A DNA stretch of 64,000 nt from Tricholoma matsutake (GCA_026075535.2 AP026541.1:13206001-13270000), one strand, 5' to 3'; shown: positions 1 to 12,491, numbered from the stretch's first letter. Translations and numbers: made by a program. The notes: generated by a model from the sequence alone, not told the origin.

Positions 1-10
1 TCTTCAAGAT

Positions 11-298
11 GTGGAGCCCATTGGGCCACAAGATGAACAAGATATTCAGAAGGAAAACCCAGCACAGGCAAACCACAAACAGGCAACAGAACAGGCAACA
101 GAACAACCGAGGAAGACACCTGAACCAAGGATCAAAGATGACGAGCTACTGGTCGCCTACATCCAAGGAGAACCCGTCATTGGAATATTCGAACCAGCTA
201 GGACACTGCTGACAGAGGAGTATGACGAGCCAAGATATGGATATTCTCTGACGATGAAGACAATCTCTCAGATCATAAAGGCAAAAGGATCACTGTGA
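11..298 (+). pseudogene. Gypsy A protease-RT linker fragment
   Basis: This 95-residue stretch is rich in Gln, Asn, Glu and Lys. It ends with a segment (ELLVAYIQGEP...GIFEP) that in mushroom gypsy polyproteins usually sits between the protease and the reverse transcriptase. It lies in a different frame from the downstream RT, so there is a frameshift somewhere between about 200 and 420. It is part of the same polyprotein rather than a separate gene. Confidence 0.6.
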
Positions 299-2001
299 TA
301 TGCTTATGGACAAAATATCTGGATCAGGGCAAAAACATTGGTCTCACAACACCTGACACACAAGAAGGAAGGAGACCCCGAACAAAAAACCCTCGACCAA
401 CTACTCCCCAAACAGTACAGGAGTACCGATGGATATTCAAAAAGGAAGCATCGGGGAGATTCCCAGAATCAAGACCCTGGGATCATGTGATCGAACTGAA
501 AATGGACTTTATGGCAAAGGATTGCAGGGTTTACCCATTGTCACCGGCAGAACAAAGGAAACTTGATGAGTTTCTTGACAAGAGCCTGCAGAAAGGATAC
601 ATTTGACCATCGAAATCGCCCATGGCATTGCCATTCTTCTTCATTGCGAAGGACTCGGATGCGCTACAGCCCTGCCAAGATTACAGGTACTTGAATAATG
701 GAACGATCAAGAACACCTACCCGCTGCCGCTGGTAGGAGACCTGTTGGACAAACTAAGAGGGGCGAAATGGTTTACAAAATTGGACATCTGATGGGGATA
801 TCACAACGTCAGAATCAAGGACGGAGATGAATGGAAAGCAGCCTTCAAGACGAATAGGGGGCTGTTTGAACCAACGGTGATGTTCTTCGGATTATGCAAC
901 TCACCAGTGACATTCCAGGCGATGATGAATGAGATATTCCGTGACATGATCAGAGAAGGATAGCTCGTGATTTATATGGACGACATCCTGATATTCTCCA
1001 AGGATCAGAATGAACACCAGGAAAGGACAAAGAGAGTACTGCAAAGGCTGGCAGAAAACAACTTATACCTGAAACCAGAGAAATGCAAGTTTGACATCCA
1101 CGAAGTGGAATTCTTGGGTCTGATCATCCGACCCAATGAAATTGCCATGGACAACACGAAACTAGCAGGTATACAGGATTGGCCAACCCCAACAAATGTA
1201 AAGGCAGTCAGATCCTTCCTGGGATTTGGGAATTTCTACAGGAAATTCATTGGACATTTTGCCGAGACAAGCAGACCGCTTAATGAACTGACAAAGAAGG
1301 ACAAAATGTTCAACTGGACAACTGAATGTGAACAGGCCTTTCAGATGCTGAAAAGGAAATTCACAGAAGCACCGGTACTGCTGATGCCAGACCCGACAAA
1401 GCCATTCACGATTGAATCAGATGCCTCAAAACACATGACAGGAGGAGTGCTGAGACAAAGGGACACGAATGGAGACTGGCATCCGTGTGGATACATATCG
1501 CATGTGCTGACACCAACAGAACGGAACTACAAGATATACAACAGGGAACTTCTGGCGATAGTACAATCGCTAGAAACTTGGAGACACTACTTGCTGGGTT
1601 CAGAGCACCCGGTAGTAATCCTCTCGGATCACAAGAACCTAACGTACTTCTGGATGGCACAGAAATTGAACAGACGACAGGCAAGATGGAGCCTATTCCT
1701 GTCGGAATTTGAACTACAACTCATCCATGTGCCTGGATCACAGATGGTACAGAGTGATGCATTATCATGGAGAGCAGACCATATACTGGAAGAAGACAAC
1801 AATAATGAAGACGTCACAATGCTGCCAGAAACAGTATTTGTGAAATTCATTGATACCGAAATGCATGACTTACTCGCAGGGAGTATCATGAAAGACGACC
1901 TGGTGAAGAGTGCAATCGAGGTGCTAAAGACCAAGGGAATGCCACCGATAAAATCGGCATTGGAAGACTGGAAGATAGAAGATGGCCTTCTATTCTTCTG
2001 A
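295..2001 (+). pseudogene. Gypsy A reverse transcriptase-RNase H region
   Basis: This is the RT and RNase H part of pol. The RT N-terminus is at 423-606, the central RT block at 607-960, and the catalytic YMDD box at about 973-984. RNase H at about 1400-1790 keeps its acidic residues (ESDAS, NRELLAI, LSDHKN). In-frame stops TGA 604, TGA 790, TAG 961 and TGA 1999 break it. Flanking conserved residues suggest these were CGA (Arg) or CAG (Gln) codons, all C-to-T changes. No functional enzyme is expected. Confidence 0.92.
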
Positions 2002-2037
2002 GACAGGTGCTACATCCTGGACAACGGAGATCTACGG

Positions 2038-3300
2038 ATGAAGCTGGTGCAAAGGTACCATGAAGGAGTAACCAGCAGACACCTGGGACAATGGCAGACA
2101 ACCGAGATGATCAGGAGGGACTACTGGTGGCCAGGAATGATGACATACATCAAGAACTATGTCACTGGATGTGCTACATGCCAGCAAATGAAGGTCAACA
2201 CCCACCTGACGACACCCCCACTGCAACCGATCAAATCTGAAGCAACGAGACCATTCACGATGGTAACAACCGATTTCATAACTGACCTACCAGAGTCTGA
2301 TGGTTATGATGCACTCATGGTTGTGGTAGACCATGGGCTTATGAAGGGGGTAATTTTTATCCCTTGCAGGAAAACTGTGGATGCATTGGGAGCAGCCACC
2401 CTCTACCTAGACAATGTCTACAAACGATTTGGCCTCCCGGACAAGATCATCTCTGAGAGAGACTCACAATTTGCCTCGCAGCTGTTCCAGGAGCTAGGAA
2501 GATTGCTCAGAATCAAGCTAGCAATGAGTACAGCATACCACCCCCAGACTGATGGAGAGACAGAACGGGTGAATCAAGAAGTAGAAGTGTACCTGCAGAT
2601 CTTCTGCTTGAACAAGCAGGAGAATTGGAAACACCTCCTCCCGACTGTGGAATTCACGCACAACCAGAGGACACACTCAGTACAGAGGAACTCCCCGTTC
2701 TACCTCATGATGGGCTATGAGCCCAAGGCAATCCCCCTCCCCTACCTGAAGACAAACATACTGGCCATAGAAAAGCGACTTGTTGCACTGCAACGGGCCC
2801 GAGACAAAGCAAAGGCAACTCATGAGTTACCCAGACAAATGATGGCGGAAAGAACAACAAGGCAGTTCACCCTGTTCAAAGAAGGAGACAGAGTGTGGCT
2901 AGAAGCAAAGAGCCTCAGAACGACTCATGCAACAAAGAAGCTCGCACCAAAAAGAGAAGAACTGTTCTCTATCAAAAAGGTCCTGAGTCCACTCTCCTAC
3001 CGACTGAAGTTGCCAGAACAGTGGAAAATACACCCGGTGTTCCATGTGGTGCTCCTCTCCCCATATAAAGAAACCGAGACACATGGACCGAACTTCCCAG
3101 AACCACTGCCCAATCTGATAGAAGGCAAATCAGAGTATGAAGTGGAAGTGATCATCAGACACAAGAAGAAAGGAAAGACCATGCACTTCTTAGTGAAGTG
3201 GGTCGGATGCCCGACCTCGGAGAACTCATGGGAACCCGAGGGAAACCTGAAACATGCCAAGACAATCCTTGGGGCATATAAACAGCGACGACAGCTGTAG
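2038..3300 (+). pseudogene. Gypsy A integrase with C-terminal chromodomain
   Basis: This 420-residue open segment continues the pol frame after the TGA at 1999. An HHCC zinc-binding region at about 2060-2190 (two His, then CATC) is followed by the DDE core (TTDFITDLP, then ...TAYHPQTDGETERVNQE) and a chromodomain at about 3130-3290 (YEVEVIIRHKKK...FLVKWVGC...NSWEPEGN). The usual second catalytic Asp in the S-D-x-G-x-Q-F motif reads Glu (ISERDSQF), so catalysis may be lost even if translated. The chromodomain suggests targeting to heterochromatin, as known for chromoviruses. Confidence 0.9.
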
Positions 3301-3462
3301 AACCCCCCAGACTGAAAACACCCCCCAAACCAAGTATGAAACAAACCACAGAATGCTCCCCATCCCATTGACACTACACAGACCCCGACCTGCCCCACCT
3401 CCTGAGTGGAGAAAAGAAGATGGTGATCGAAGTCAGTGACTTCGAAGATAGAGAGAGGGTGA

Positions 3463-4140
3463 TGTTACAATTTTTGTTATTGTAACCCAGGACGACCAGA
3501 TGTACGCCGGCAAGGCCGGGTACTTTATTTTTCTCATTTGACTCGACTCACTTCTAATGGGAGATGCTCTGATGCATGATGACTCTATGCACCTGAACCC
3601 ACTCCTACACATGCTGTGATACGACAGCCCCTTGACATGAGGTCCATGACGTCGGACTCTCATGATCGACATGCTGCACCGCAGCACGTCCTTGACATCA
3701 GATCCTTGACATCGGATCTGTGACATCAGACACCTCATGCTAGGCATGAGGTTTATCTCTTATTGTTCCCTGACATGCTGTGCTGCAGCACTCCATGACA
3801 TCGGACGCCTCATGCAAGGCATGAGGCCTATTGTCTCTATCCTTACTTGATACACATCTACCTTTCCAATTGGATGATAGGTAGTCCTAGAACAGTATAT
3901 AAGCTGCCGCCAGAGGGTGAAAAAAAAATATGACCTACATGTAAATGATGCAGAATGACTTCGTTTGGCCACGAAACACTTAAAATAATTACTCAAGTAA
4001 TATAAATGGAGACTGATGATGTCAGGAGGCATCATTTAGATATGAATTGACTACTTCAGGAGCCATAACTCCCTCATAAACCTATTTGAACATTAATTAG
4101 ATTATATTCAACTGCTATATACTATGCAACATGAATAACA
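3463..4140 (+). repeat. 3' LTR of gypsy A
   Basis: It starts TGTTAC directly after the purine tract. The first ~445 bp align, same orientation, with the solo LTR at 18,011-18,765, including the TATATAAG box at 3896-3903. After the TATA box the two sequences diverge. The end is uncertain: a TAACA at 4136-4140 gives the expected TG...CA structure, but the recognisable LTR stops near 3910. Confidence 0.7.
3633..3809 (+). promoter_or_regulatory. Clustered TGACRTCR motifs in LTR U3
   Basis: Five to six spaced copies of a TGACATCGGA-like motif (one reading TGACGTCGGA) lie upstream of the TATATAAG box. The solo LTR at 18,011 has a matching set at about 18,150-18,335. The core resembles ATF/CREB-type bZIP sites, so a role as an LTR enhancer is likely but inferred. 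Two stem-loops based on CTCATGC/GCATGAG lie in the same stretch. Confidence 0.5.
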
Positions 4141-4889
4141 GTGAGCAGTTTGTGGGTCCCATGCCTGTGCAACACAAGTGCTACCTCAACTGAGCTTACT
4201 TCAATGCTGTCACAGTGCTGTGGTCATAAGCAGTCTGTATGTGCCATGCGAGCTATCGCTCCGAGTCACAGCAGTGCGAAGGGGACCTGGGTAGGCTGGG
4301 TTACAGAAGTCATTTCATCGATGGTGGTTGTCTGTAGCAGTGGAGGTGGAGATCATGTGTTGGGGTTGTTAACTATAAACTTGTATTTGTGGTAGTTGCA
4401 TAGCCAGCTCTGTATAAGGTGGTGTAGTGATGAGTGCTCAACATTCAACATTCAGTGTGAATTGGCAGGGGAATGTTGTCGGTACTTACCTTGGGTGTAT
4501 TGTGCTCCATCATTGTTTCTACACTCATAACAGCACCATGCCCATCGCCGAGACAGTTTTACAGGTGATGTGGCATGCTGCCACATGTTTTACTTTCCCA
4601 GACCTAGAACAGATAGTGATGTCTTTAGGACATATGCAAGAGCAGCAGGTGAAGAGAAGAGATAACTTGAAGGCATCTAAAGACATACGAAGCACATTTT
4701 GAGCTTGAATTTGAAAAGAGTTGTCGGGCACAAACTTTTTTTGATTACTAATTCTCAGAAAAACATAAACACGTGATAAAAACTTACCATATATAGGAGG
4801 GGGGAGGGGGGGTCTAATGGACTGCCAAAAAAAAATATGAGTGGATGTCTGATTTTCCCATTCCACCAGCGCCTTGGTGCCAAGTGCTG
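4141..4889. other. No gene recognised
   Basis: I see no convincing coding region, RNA gene or repeat. The open frames here are short and have no family signature. A polypurine run (GGAGGGGGGAGGGGGG-like) lies near 4797-4812. Confidence 0.4.
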
Positions 4890-6440
4890 CTTGGCAACAC
4901 AGTGGCTGTGCCAATGCCGATGCTGATGCCACCTAAACAAAATTCCTGATGCCAATGCCTTGTTTACAATAATTAATTTGTAGTATGCAGACCTACAAAA
5001 TGAGGTTGGTGCCGAGTGGTGCTCAGCACCTCAGTGGCTCTGGCCAATGTCAATGCCACCTAAAAAAAATACCTGATACCGATGCTTTGTTTATGCAATA
5101 ATTAATTTGTTCAATGTAGTATGCAGACCTACAAAATGAGGTTGGTGCTGTGTGGTGCTCAGCATCCCAGTAGCTGTGGCCGATGCTGATGCCGATGCCA
5201 CCGAAAAAGAAATCCTGATTCCATTAGCTGTCATGTAACCTTCCATCAGCACTTGGAGGTATGTGAAGCACACTCTGGCTCGACTCAAAGCATCCCACAC
5301 CACTCCCACTACCTGATGTTCTTCTGTTGTCTTGGTCTGCCTCTTGTCTGTTGTTGTCTGCTTATCTGAGCCTCAACCTCTATCCATCCACCTGCACTTG
5401 TGACTCTGCTTCTATCCAAATCTGTGCATCTTGGACACACTCTCCCTTTTCAGCTGCACTTCTGTGCACAGTTCCCTTCCATGATGCTGCCTGCTCTCTA
5501 CTTCATAGTTGCCTCTGTGTCATCTATGATAGCCATGCCTTTCCTGTTATTGCAACAATTGGAATATTTGTTGGCCACAGCCATCATGGTGCTGAGCACC
5601 ACTCAGCACCAACCTCATTTTGTAGGTCTGCATACTACATTGAACAAATTAATTAATTATTGCATAAACAAGGCATCAGCATCAGGAAATTTTTTAGGTG
5701 GCATTGGCATTGGCCACAGCCACTGGGCTGCTGAGCATCACTCAGCACCAACCTGATTTTGTAGGTGCATAACATTGAACAAATTAATTATTGCATAAAC
5801 AAGGCATCAGCATCGGGAATTTTTTTTAGGTGGCATCGGCATCGGCATTCTTCATACTAAAACAAATTAATTATCACATAAACAGGGGATTTACTGAGTT
5901 TATCATACATGTCACTGCATGGCATCAGGATTTTTTTTTCAGTGGCATCGGCATCGGCATCAGCCACAGCCACTGGGGTGCTGAGCACTACTCGGCAGCA
6001 ACCTCATTTCATAGGTCTGCATAACATTGAACAAATTAATTATTGCATAAACAAGGCATCAGCATTGGCATCAGCATGGCCACCAGGTTGCTGAGCAGCA
6101 CTCAGCACCAATTTTATTTTGTAGGTCTGCATACTACATAGGTCTAACAAATGAATGCTGACTCCCCATCCTGATTCCCACTGGTGATGCCCAATGGTAA
6201 TGCCGCATGCCATTGCCATTGCCATGATTGTGTCCAATGCATAGGTCACTGAGCTATACATTCATAACACATATGTAGTGTATAAGACAGCAAGGATTGT
6301 AATAGTGAATTTATTTGATACTACAGTATGTATATATATACATATAGTGTTCAACAGCATCCATCGAACCCATATCATTCAATACATTGTATGTGTTTGA
6401 TAGACCATATCATTTGATACACTGTAGCTTACCTATGTGG
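4890..6440. repeat. R1 repeat cluster: inverted arrays of a ~130-bp unit with GGCATC hexamers
   Basis: A ~110-145 bp unit occurs about three times in one orientation (4890-5220) and about four times in the other (5562-6150). It contains a GAGGTTGGTGCTGAGTGGTGC-type block, GCAGACCTACAAAATGAGG, AATTAATTTGTT, a T/A run and (GGCATC)n. The two arms flank ~340 bp of different sequence, so the cluster is a large imperfect inverted repeat. The right end (6280-6440) matches 60,290-60,420 in reverse orientation, so R1 is a dispersed family. Confidence 0.75.
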
Positions 6441-7044
6441 ACCGGACTCTGAGTGGAATCCACTCAAACACTGGATTCCACTTGGACTGGAGTGAGTCCA
6501 CTGGGAGTCCAGTTGGATTCCATTGAAAAAGTGTGTAAGAAAAGGAATTGAACCCAGAGCTGTGGGGGCTTATGTAATTATAATACACAATATAACCCTT
6601 CCACAACAGTACCTTGTGTGAGGCATCATCTACTTGCTTTAGGTACTGTGGTGGAGCTGTGTATAACAAAGCATATAGCTGCATCATCAAATGTGCCAGC
6701 TCATCACTCACCACCACCACTGTCAACACTGCCTCCCTCCCTCCTCTCTGTTCTACCACCACTACCACTGCATGGACAACCACTGCCACTGCTCCCATGC
6801 CCAATCCACTATCACCACCACCTGCAAACCAGCCGACTGGATGCAGATCACATTGTTTGGGCCCTACGTAAGTTTTTTTTTTTTTCATTTGCTTTTTGTT
6901 TTTATAAACTAACTAACCTGTTTCTTTAGTTTTCTAGGTTTTAGTCTACTGGTAAAGATGACACCACCCACAAACGAGCCGACTGGATGGGCCCTACATA
7001 AATTGTTTTTCATTTGCTGTTTGTTTTTATAAACTGGGACTGCA
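6430..7044. mobile_element. Truncated hairpin-cargo hAT-like fragment (M1 module)
   Basis: The order is an arm rich in GTCCACTYGG-type words (6430-6540), a B-box-like sequence on the minus strand at about 6550-6561, then a Thr/His/Pro-coding block (6690-6840) and TTTGGGCCCTACGTAAG followed by a pyrimidine-rich intron-like linker. A shorter second linker follows. The same blocks occur in the same order at 28,570-28,930, inside a hAT-type element with a TSD. Here the copy runs into the Helitron remnant near 7045 without a recognisable end. Confidence 0.6.
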
Positions 7045-10000
7045 ATTGCACCTCTTTTCATTTGTGCATGGAAATCATCTTGAGCATCAAGGCATTTGTA
7101 CTGAATGTTCATGTATTTCATGACTTCAAGCTGTCTTGGAGAAAACAGGTAGACTGTGAAAGTGTCATTCCATGACTCATTCCTTCCTTTCAAGTCCAAA
7201 CCAGACCTCCAATGCTTGAAAAATGTTAACATTGTGCAACAGTAGAACTCATGGTCACCTTGATCAAAGCACAGTAACATAGCCCCTACAAAGTTGGGAA
7301 CCCAAGCTTTTAATGGTTAATGACAATGGGTGCCATGGGAATTGGCAAGTGGGTGCCTGCCCTGAGAAGAAAATAAGGTATGTTTTGGAGTTTGAGTATC
7401 TGCATAATGATCTGTGACATCACCATTGTCAAATATTGTGCTGTCATCTGGGTTGGATGAACATTGTTTGGCTCGCCTTTTGTGTTTACTGGTGGGCTTC
7501 TTCTCATGCTCACACCTTTGAATCCAGTTGTATAGACACATGTTGTCAATTTCATCAGGACAAAATACATAGTCATGAACAGGTGAGAGGCCAATAATCT
7601 GACCATTGTGCTTACAAAGAGCAACTTTAACAGCCATATCATTGTCCTTAGGTGCGCTGCTTACTCCCATGGTTTCCATGCAAACTGTGTGGTCAGCATG
7701 TACCCAAGGTTTTCAGCTTTCTTGAACAAATGATTGCCAGTAAAATGGGCGAAATTTGTGGCTCTTATAGTGGTCAGGATTCCCAAGTAATTACATGCTT
7801 ATCATTGGAGATCTCATCTCCATATTAGCACTGAGTGAATTGATGATTTTAGTTATTAGTTTGCAGGCCTTTTCTTTCCTTGAGTCCAACCCAGCAAGCA
7901 TCTCAGAATTCTTCTGGAATATGGAATGAATGGTATTGAAGATTACATGTGTTTTTGAATGGTATCGTGTTTATGGTATCGAAGATTACATGTGTTTTCA
8001 AGGCAGCTTCGTGACATAGTTTGAAATGTACAGCAGCACTCCTTTGATTGCTGTGCCAGACTGTAAACTTGTGACATCAGTGTTGCATCAGACGAGGTAA
8101 GTTACAGCATAGGTGAAAGTGTTGAGCCATGGTTCCTGCTTCTTCATATTAATTCCACCAGCCTCTTCATTGATTCCAGAATTATCAAATGTTGGGTGAG
8201 GGAATCTGGCTTTACACCTATGCCACACATTATCAAGACAACCCCTGAATGTATGTGCCTTGTTCTGTGAGCCATCTTTGTTTATGTTGGAAGAGCATTT
8301 ATGAACATTTGACTTTCAAAGCAAGTCATTGACAGTTGTCTTAAAACACTCCCACCATGATGCCAGTGTATCACAAGACCAACAACAATTGCAATTGGTG
8401 TCCTGACAAGAGGGAGGTGGGCTCTCTGGCATAGTTTCTGTTGGGTTGTGATAATTGGCGCAATGTTCAGTGGCCGCAACATTTTCTTCTACCTCTTCCT
8501 TGCTCCCAGTCATGAATTCCCCTGCATGAATGCTCTCTAGGTACTCTATCAGGCTTTTACAGAAAGGCGAGTCAGTATCTCATAGCCTGCAGTGAATTTC
8601 ATCTGGTGATAGTCCACCCTGGATCCAAATCAACATGTGTAGATGTAATGTCAGCTGACCCTGTTGTTTAATGGTACCATAATATGCAGAAGTGTTACCA
8701 TACAGACCCTGATTTTTCACTGTCAACTCCTAGTATGTGTTTGATAAACATTCAAACCATAAAATCAAAAAAATGTGCCCCTGCAACTGGGTTGCTGGCA
8801 ATGAGTTGATAGTGTTCATCTTCGGTCTGTGAAAGGTTGATGTCAAACTGCTCCTTACTGTATGCAAAGTACAGACACAGTGGATGTCTGTTGTCAGCAG
8901 GAGACACGGTTATGTACCATAGAGGAGCACCCATGTAAGCAATGAGAGACCAAATTTCACTCCACATAAATTTTTTACTTGTGGTAGACCCATACACTTT
9001 GCCATTCACATGGTCAAGGTCACTGATCAATTGGAAGCATGCTGCCTTGTCCTCTGATGTAGGTTTTACCATCTTGCCACAGGCCATTCACTCCAAGACG
9101 TTTGACAATACTTCTTGATTAATGGTAAGCAACCTATTCACTATATCATTAAATTTTGATGTCTCAGCAAGCAGGAAACCTGCTGATGTGGACAACTTGA
9201 CTTGTTGATGACTGAAAGCAACAAATGGAAAAACTGGATTGGGTTGGAAATGCTTATTGTGATACATCAATAACAAATGTTTATGTAGCTTGTCAGATAG
9301 ATGTGTCAATCTGATTCCTCTGAGGCCGTACAGGAACAACCAGGGGAACATTTGAGGATATAAGTTGGGATTATTATAGATTGATTGTGTATTTTCAGCA
9401 TGCGATACTGCCAGGGCAGTACCCTTATTATTCCAATGACTCAGGGCAATAGCCTTGAGTGCTTCAACAGACTTCATAGCCAATTGGTCACCTGTTAGCC
9501 CATGGATGATAAGTGGACAATGTCCATTGGAGACGCCACTGTCTATTGCATTGTCGAACACACTGGTACCTTCCTCCACTGAATGCTGATACTCAATTTA
9601 AACCAGAGGAGAGTCCTCTGAATATCTATTCAACTCCTCATAAGAGATCTCTAAGTCGACATCATCAGAATGATTTAGCTTCAACCACTCCAGCACTCAT
9701 GCCACATTGTTCCATCAAACCAGCAAAGGGGTGCATTGGAATTCTTTCTCAGTTGGCTTACAAGGACCAGTGAATAGCATGGCCAGAACTTTATCAAGGT
9801 CTTCTACAGGAGGAGGGAGGCAATGATACACCTTGGGCACTGGTGACTCAAACACAATGACATGGGAAGCCATTTTCTTCAAACCCAATGAGGCCACATG
9901 AACAAAACAATTGTTCACTCTCATGCGTGCTATCAGCATCATTTCCACAAATCTTAGGAATGCCAATTCTTTTGGGACATTGCCAATCCATGAGCCATGA

Positions 10001-10291
10001 GCCAGAGCATGCAGTGGTATCTGACTTTTTCTAATGCATTTATGGCAACTGTTGCATATCTGATTGCACTTGTAATCCAGTACCAGGCCTCAAAACTCAC
10101 AGATATTATTGGTGGATGTGTGTTGCTCCACCCTGGTAACACCCGATATGTGCAGCATGTGGAGCTGGTTTTTTACTGCCCTCAATCTGGTAAGGAGGGG
10201 AACTGGAGTTAACTGGCCGCAAACAACGCAGCCAGCTTCTTCAAAATTTTCTGGGGCAAATTCCTCGCAAGCACTTTCTATGATGTCATAT
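7045..10291 (-). pseudogene. Helitron Rep protein, N-terminal half, decayed (DUF6570 + Helitron-like Rep)
   Basis: Read on the minus strand, the order is as follows. A Cys motif (GCVVCGQL) and DUF6570-like region at 10,340-9,700 contains an ASHVIVFESPVPKVYHCLPP-type stretch. The Helitron_like_N region at 9579-9088 reads NNPNLYPQMFPWLFLYGLRG and PVFPFVAFSHQQ. The Rep core at 9087-8500 has an intact HUH motif (TLHLHMLIW, about 8620-8650). More Rep-helicase linker lies at 7679-7310 and 7280-7060. Several frameshifts and stops break it. The SF1 helicase domain expected next is absent, so the element is truncated at about 7045. Confidence 0.85.
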
Positions 10292-10497
10292 TGGAGCCGT
10301 GCAGTCTCTAGCAGAACACACAGGGTCTGACTGACAACCATGTTCTACTACTAGAACGTGGGTGGACTTGCTCAGACACAGATGGCTAATGCAAAGATCC
10401 CATCCCCTGCTACTGTATCTACCACAAATGGATGTCAACATGGTCACCTGACTACTATGGTGGTGTGACTACTGCAGTGGCATGCCACACGGTTACA
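10292..10497 (-). repeat. 3' LTR of the non-autonomous LTR element
   Basis: Starts TGGAGCCGTG and ends GGTTACA on the + strand. It matches the copy at 13,573-13,778 with only a few mismatches. A G-rich polypurine tract abuts it on the element's coding side. Confidence 0.88.
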
Positions 10498-12491
10498 TGT
10501 GCCCCCCTTCCAAGTAGCACCCTCATTGCGATCTCAACTCAGAGAAGGAAGAGGAAATTATGTATGTACAAGGCACCAATGCACCTTGGCCCATGTACCT
10601 CAGGAGGCATGTCCATGACAATCGCTCCCCCTAAGGCCTGACACAGAAACATCATTTAGGGTCACCGGTATTGTTCTAAAACCTTGTTTGGTGTGGTGGT
10701 TCAATTTCGAGTGGTGGTGGTGGAGAGTTGTTGAGGTCGGGAAATGTAACACTTGGTCTCAAATAGGCATCAGGCAGTACTGGATGGTTGGTGTTGGAGA
10801 TGCTCAGCAATGGCTCTGACCAGCTCCGGGTCAATGAGGCTAGGTAGTCCATCATATTCGGTGTCATGAAAGGCTGTCGATGATAATTGATGGGCCTGTA
10901 AAGTCCATGTGGTTACAGTGCTGATGGCCACTATAACCCACAGAAAAAGGAAGAGTGCAAACCCTCCCCAGAACCATCTTCAAGAAGAGGTGTTTGTGTC
11001 AGGTATGTCAGTGATCATGGGAGTGTGGGATGATTGATGTGGAAATAATATAAAATCAGGACTCAGCTCTGGTATATATACATGAGTCGGGGCCTGAATA
11101 TAGCCGATGTCAGTCAACAGCCAGGGTTGATTGTGGTCTCAACTCAGGGGTCTGATGCCACTACAGGGTATGCTGGACTGTGCTACGGGTACTGCCACCA
11201 TGGCTACATGTGCCCCTCTCCACAATGGCAATGCCCTCGTTGCCTCTAAACTCTAAACAAAAGGAAACAAAGAAAATGATGTAATGATATATGCAGTAGA
11301 ATAAAATGAAATGAAAAAGGCTCATCATGGTGGGGTCCATCCTAAAGCATGGAGGGCCTGACTCAAGTCAACGAGATGGGGGTCTTGATCCCAGTCAAGG
11401 TTCAGTACAGGAGCTGGTGCTGGGGTAGTTCTGAGAGGAACAGTGATGATGGGTTTTCCCAGGCCAATACCAGATGGGTGACAATGGGTGATGAAGGCTT
11501 GAGGCTGGACAAAAGATGAAAGAGCTGGTGGAAAAAATATTTGAGATGCTGAAAAAATATTTGGCAGGGTTAGTTGTCAAACAGTGTCACATCATCAAAC
11601 ATGCCTGCATAAGGATCAAAATGGGCCTGGGAGGTTTGAATGAAGACCAGAAAGATCTCATGGGGATGTGGGTGCAGCAGGTGGGGAAATAGGGAGGGAT
11701 TCGGCATCCTCTGCCCAGTCAAAATGCACAGTAAACAGCGAAACGGCTTGTCTAGGGATAGATGGCATTGTTGTTAATGCAGGTGGGGTGTACCATGCAG
11801 ATTCTGGTGAAATGATTTGTTTTGGGGGGTTCTGGGGTGGGGCAGGGGTGTAGGATGCAGGTTTTGGCAAAATGGCCCATTTCTGGGGGACCTGGGGTGA
11901 GCTGTGTTGTTGGAGCATGTCTCAGGGATGTTCTGCAGGGTCTAGCAGTGTGCATTGTCATTCTAGAGCTGCGGGTGCTGGTCCTAAGTCAGAGTGAGCA
12001 GGGGTTTTGAGAGACATCATCAATGACGTGGCAGTGGGACGGGGTGGTGTGGGACAGCTCCTGGATCATCATTGGGGGTCCTGGGGTTGGAAGAGCTGTT
12101 TTGTCGAGTAAACGAGGCATTTTGGTGAGTACAGCTGCTTGTCATCGCATAACTCTGGCTGCTGGGCTGTAGATGGGCTCTGTGTGTCATTTGGGGCTGA
12201 GGTGGTAGCCGTCATCTGGGTGCTAGGTGCTGCCCAATTCGTCATTTTGGCGTTGGCTGCATCAGTAGTTGCCATCGACATTGTCAGTGACGTGGCAGTG
12301 GAATGGAGGGGCTCTGGGTTCAAGACAAGGGGCTGGGGATCGAGCTGGGGTGAGCTGGGGGCTGTAGACGGCTTCCTGGACCTTCATTTGGGGTTCAGGG
12401 GGAACAGGGTCGTTCCATTGAATAAATGACATGTTTTGATGAGCACGTTTGCTCGTCCTCACATAACATCGTTTGTTGGGCTATAGACCAT

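Larger units (their letters stand above)
1..4140 (+). mobile_element. Ty3/gypsy element A, 3' portion (pol + 3' LTR)
   Basis: This is the 3' part of a chromodomain-type Ty3/gypsy retrotransposon whose gag and 5' LTR lie outside the window. The order is protease/RT linker, reverse transcriptase, RNase H, integrase with HHCC zinc finger, chromodomain, a purine-rich tract at 3451-3461, and an LTR starting TGTTAC at 3463. Pol lies in one frame from about 420 to 3300 but is cut by stops at 604, 790, 961 and 1999. The element is therefore defective. Class and domain order are read from the translation. Confidence 0.93.

Noticed and set aside
3920..3928. A-run after the gypsy A LTR as a retrotransposed mRNA tail
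   Set aside because: Only nine A residues, and the break lies just after the TATA box, before a normal transcript end; an LTR end at 4140 explains the region better.
6614..6929. Thr/His/Pro-rich frames as a real protein
   Set aside because: Three overlapping frames are open only because of CACCAC/CACTGC repeats; the same block recurs at 28.7 kb inside a non-coding element.
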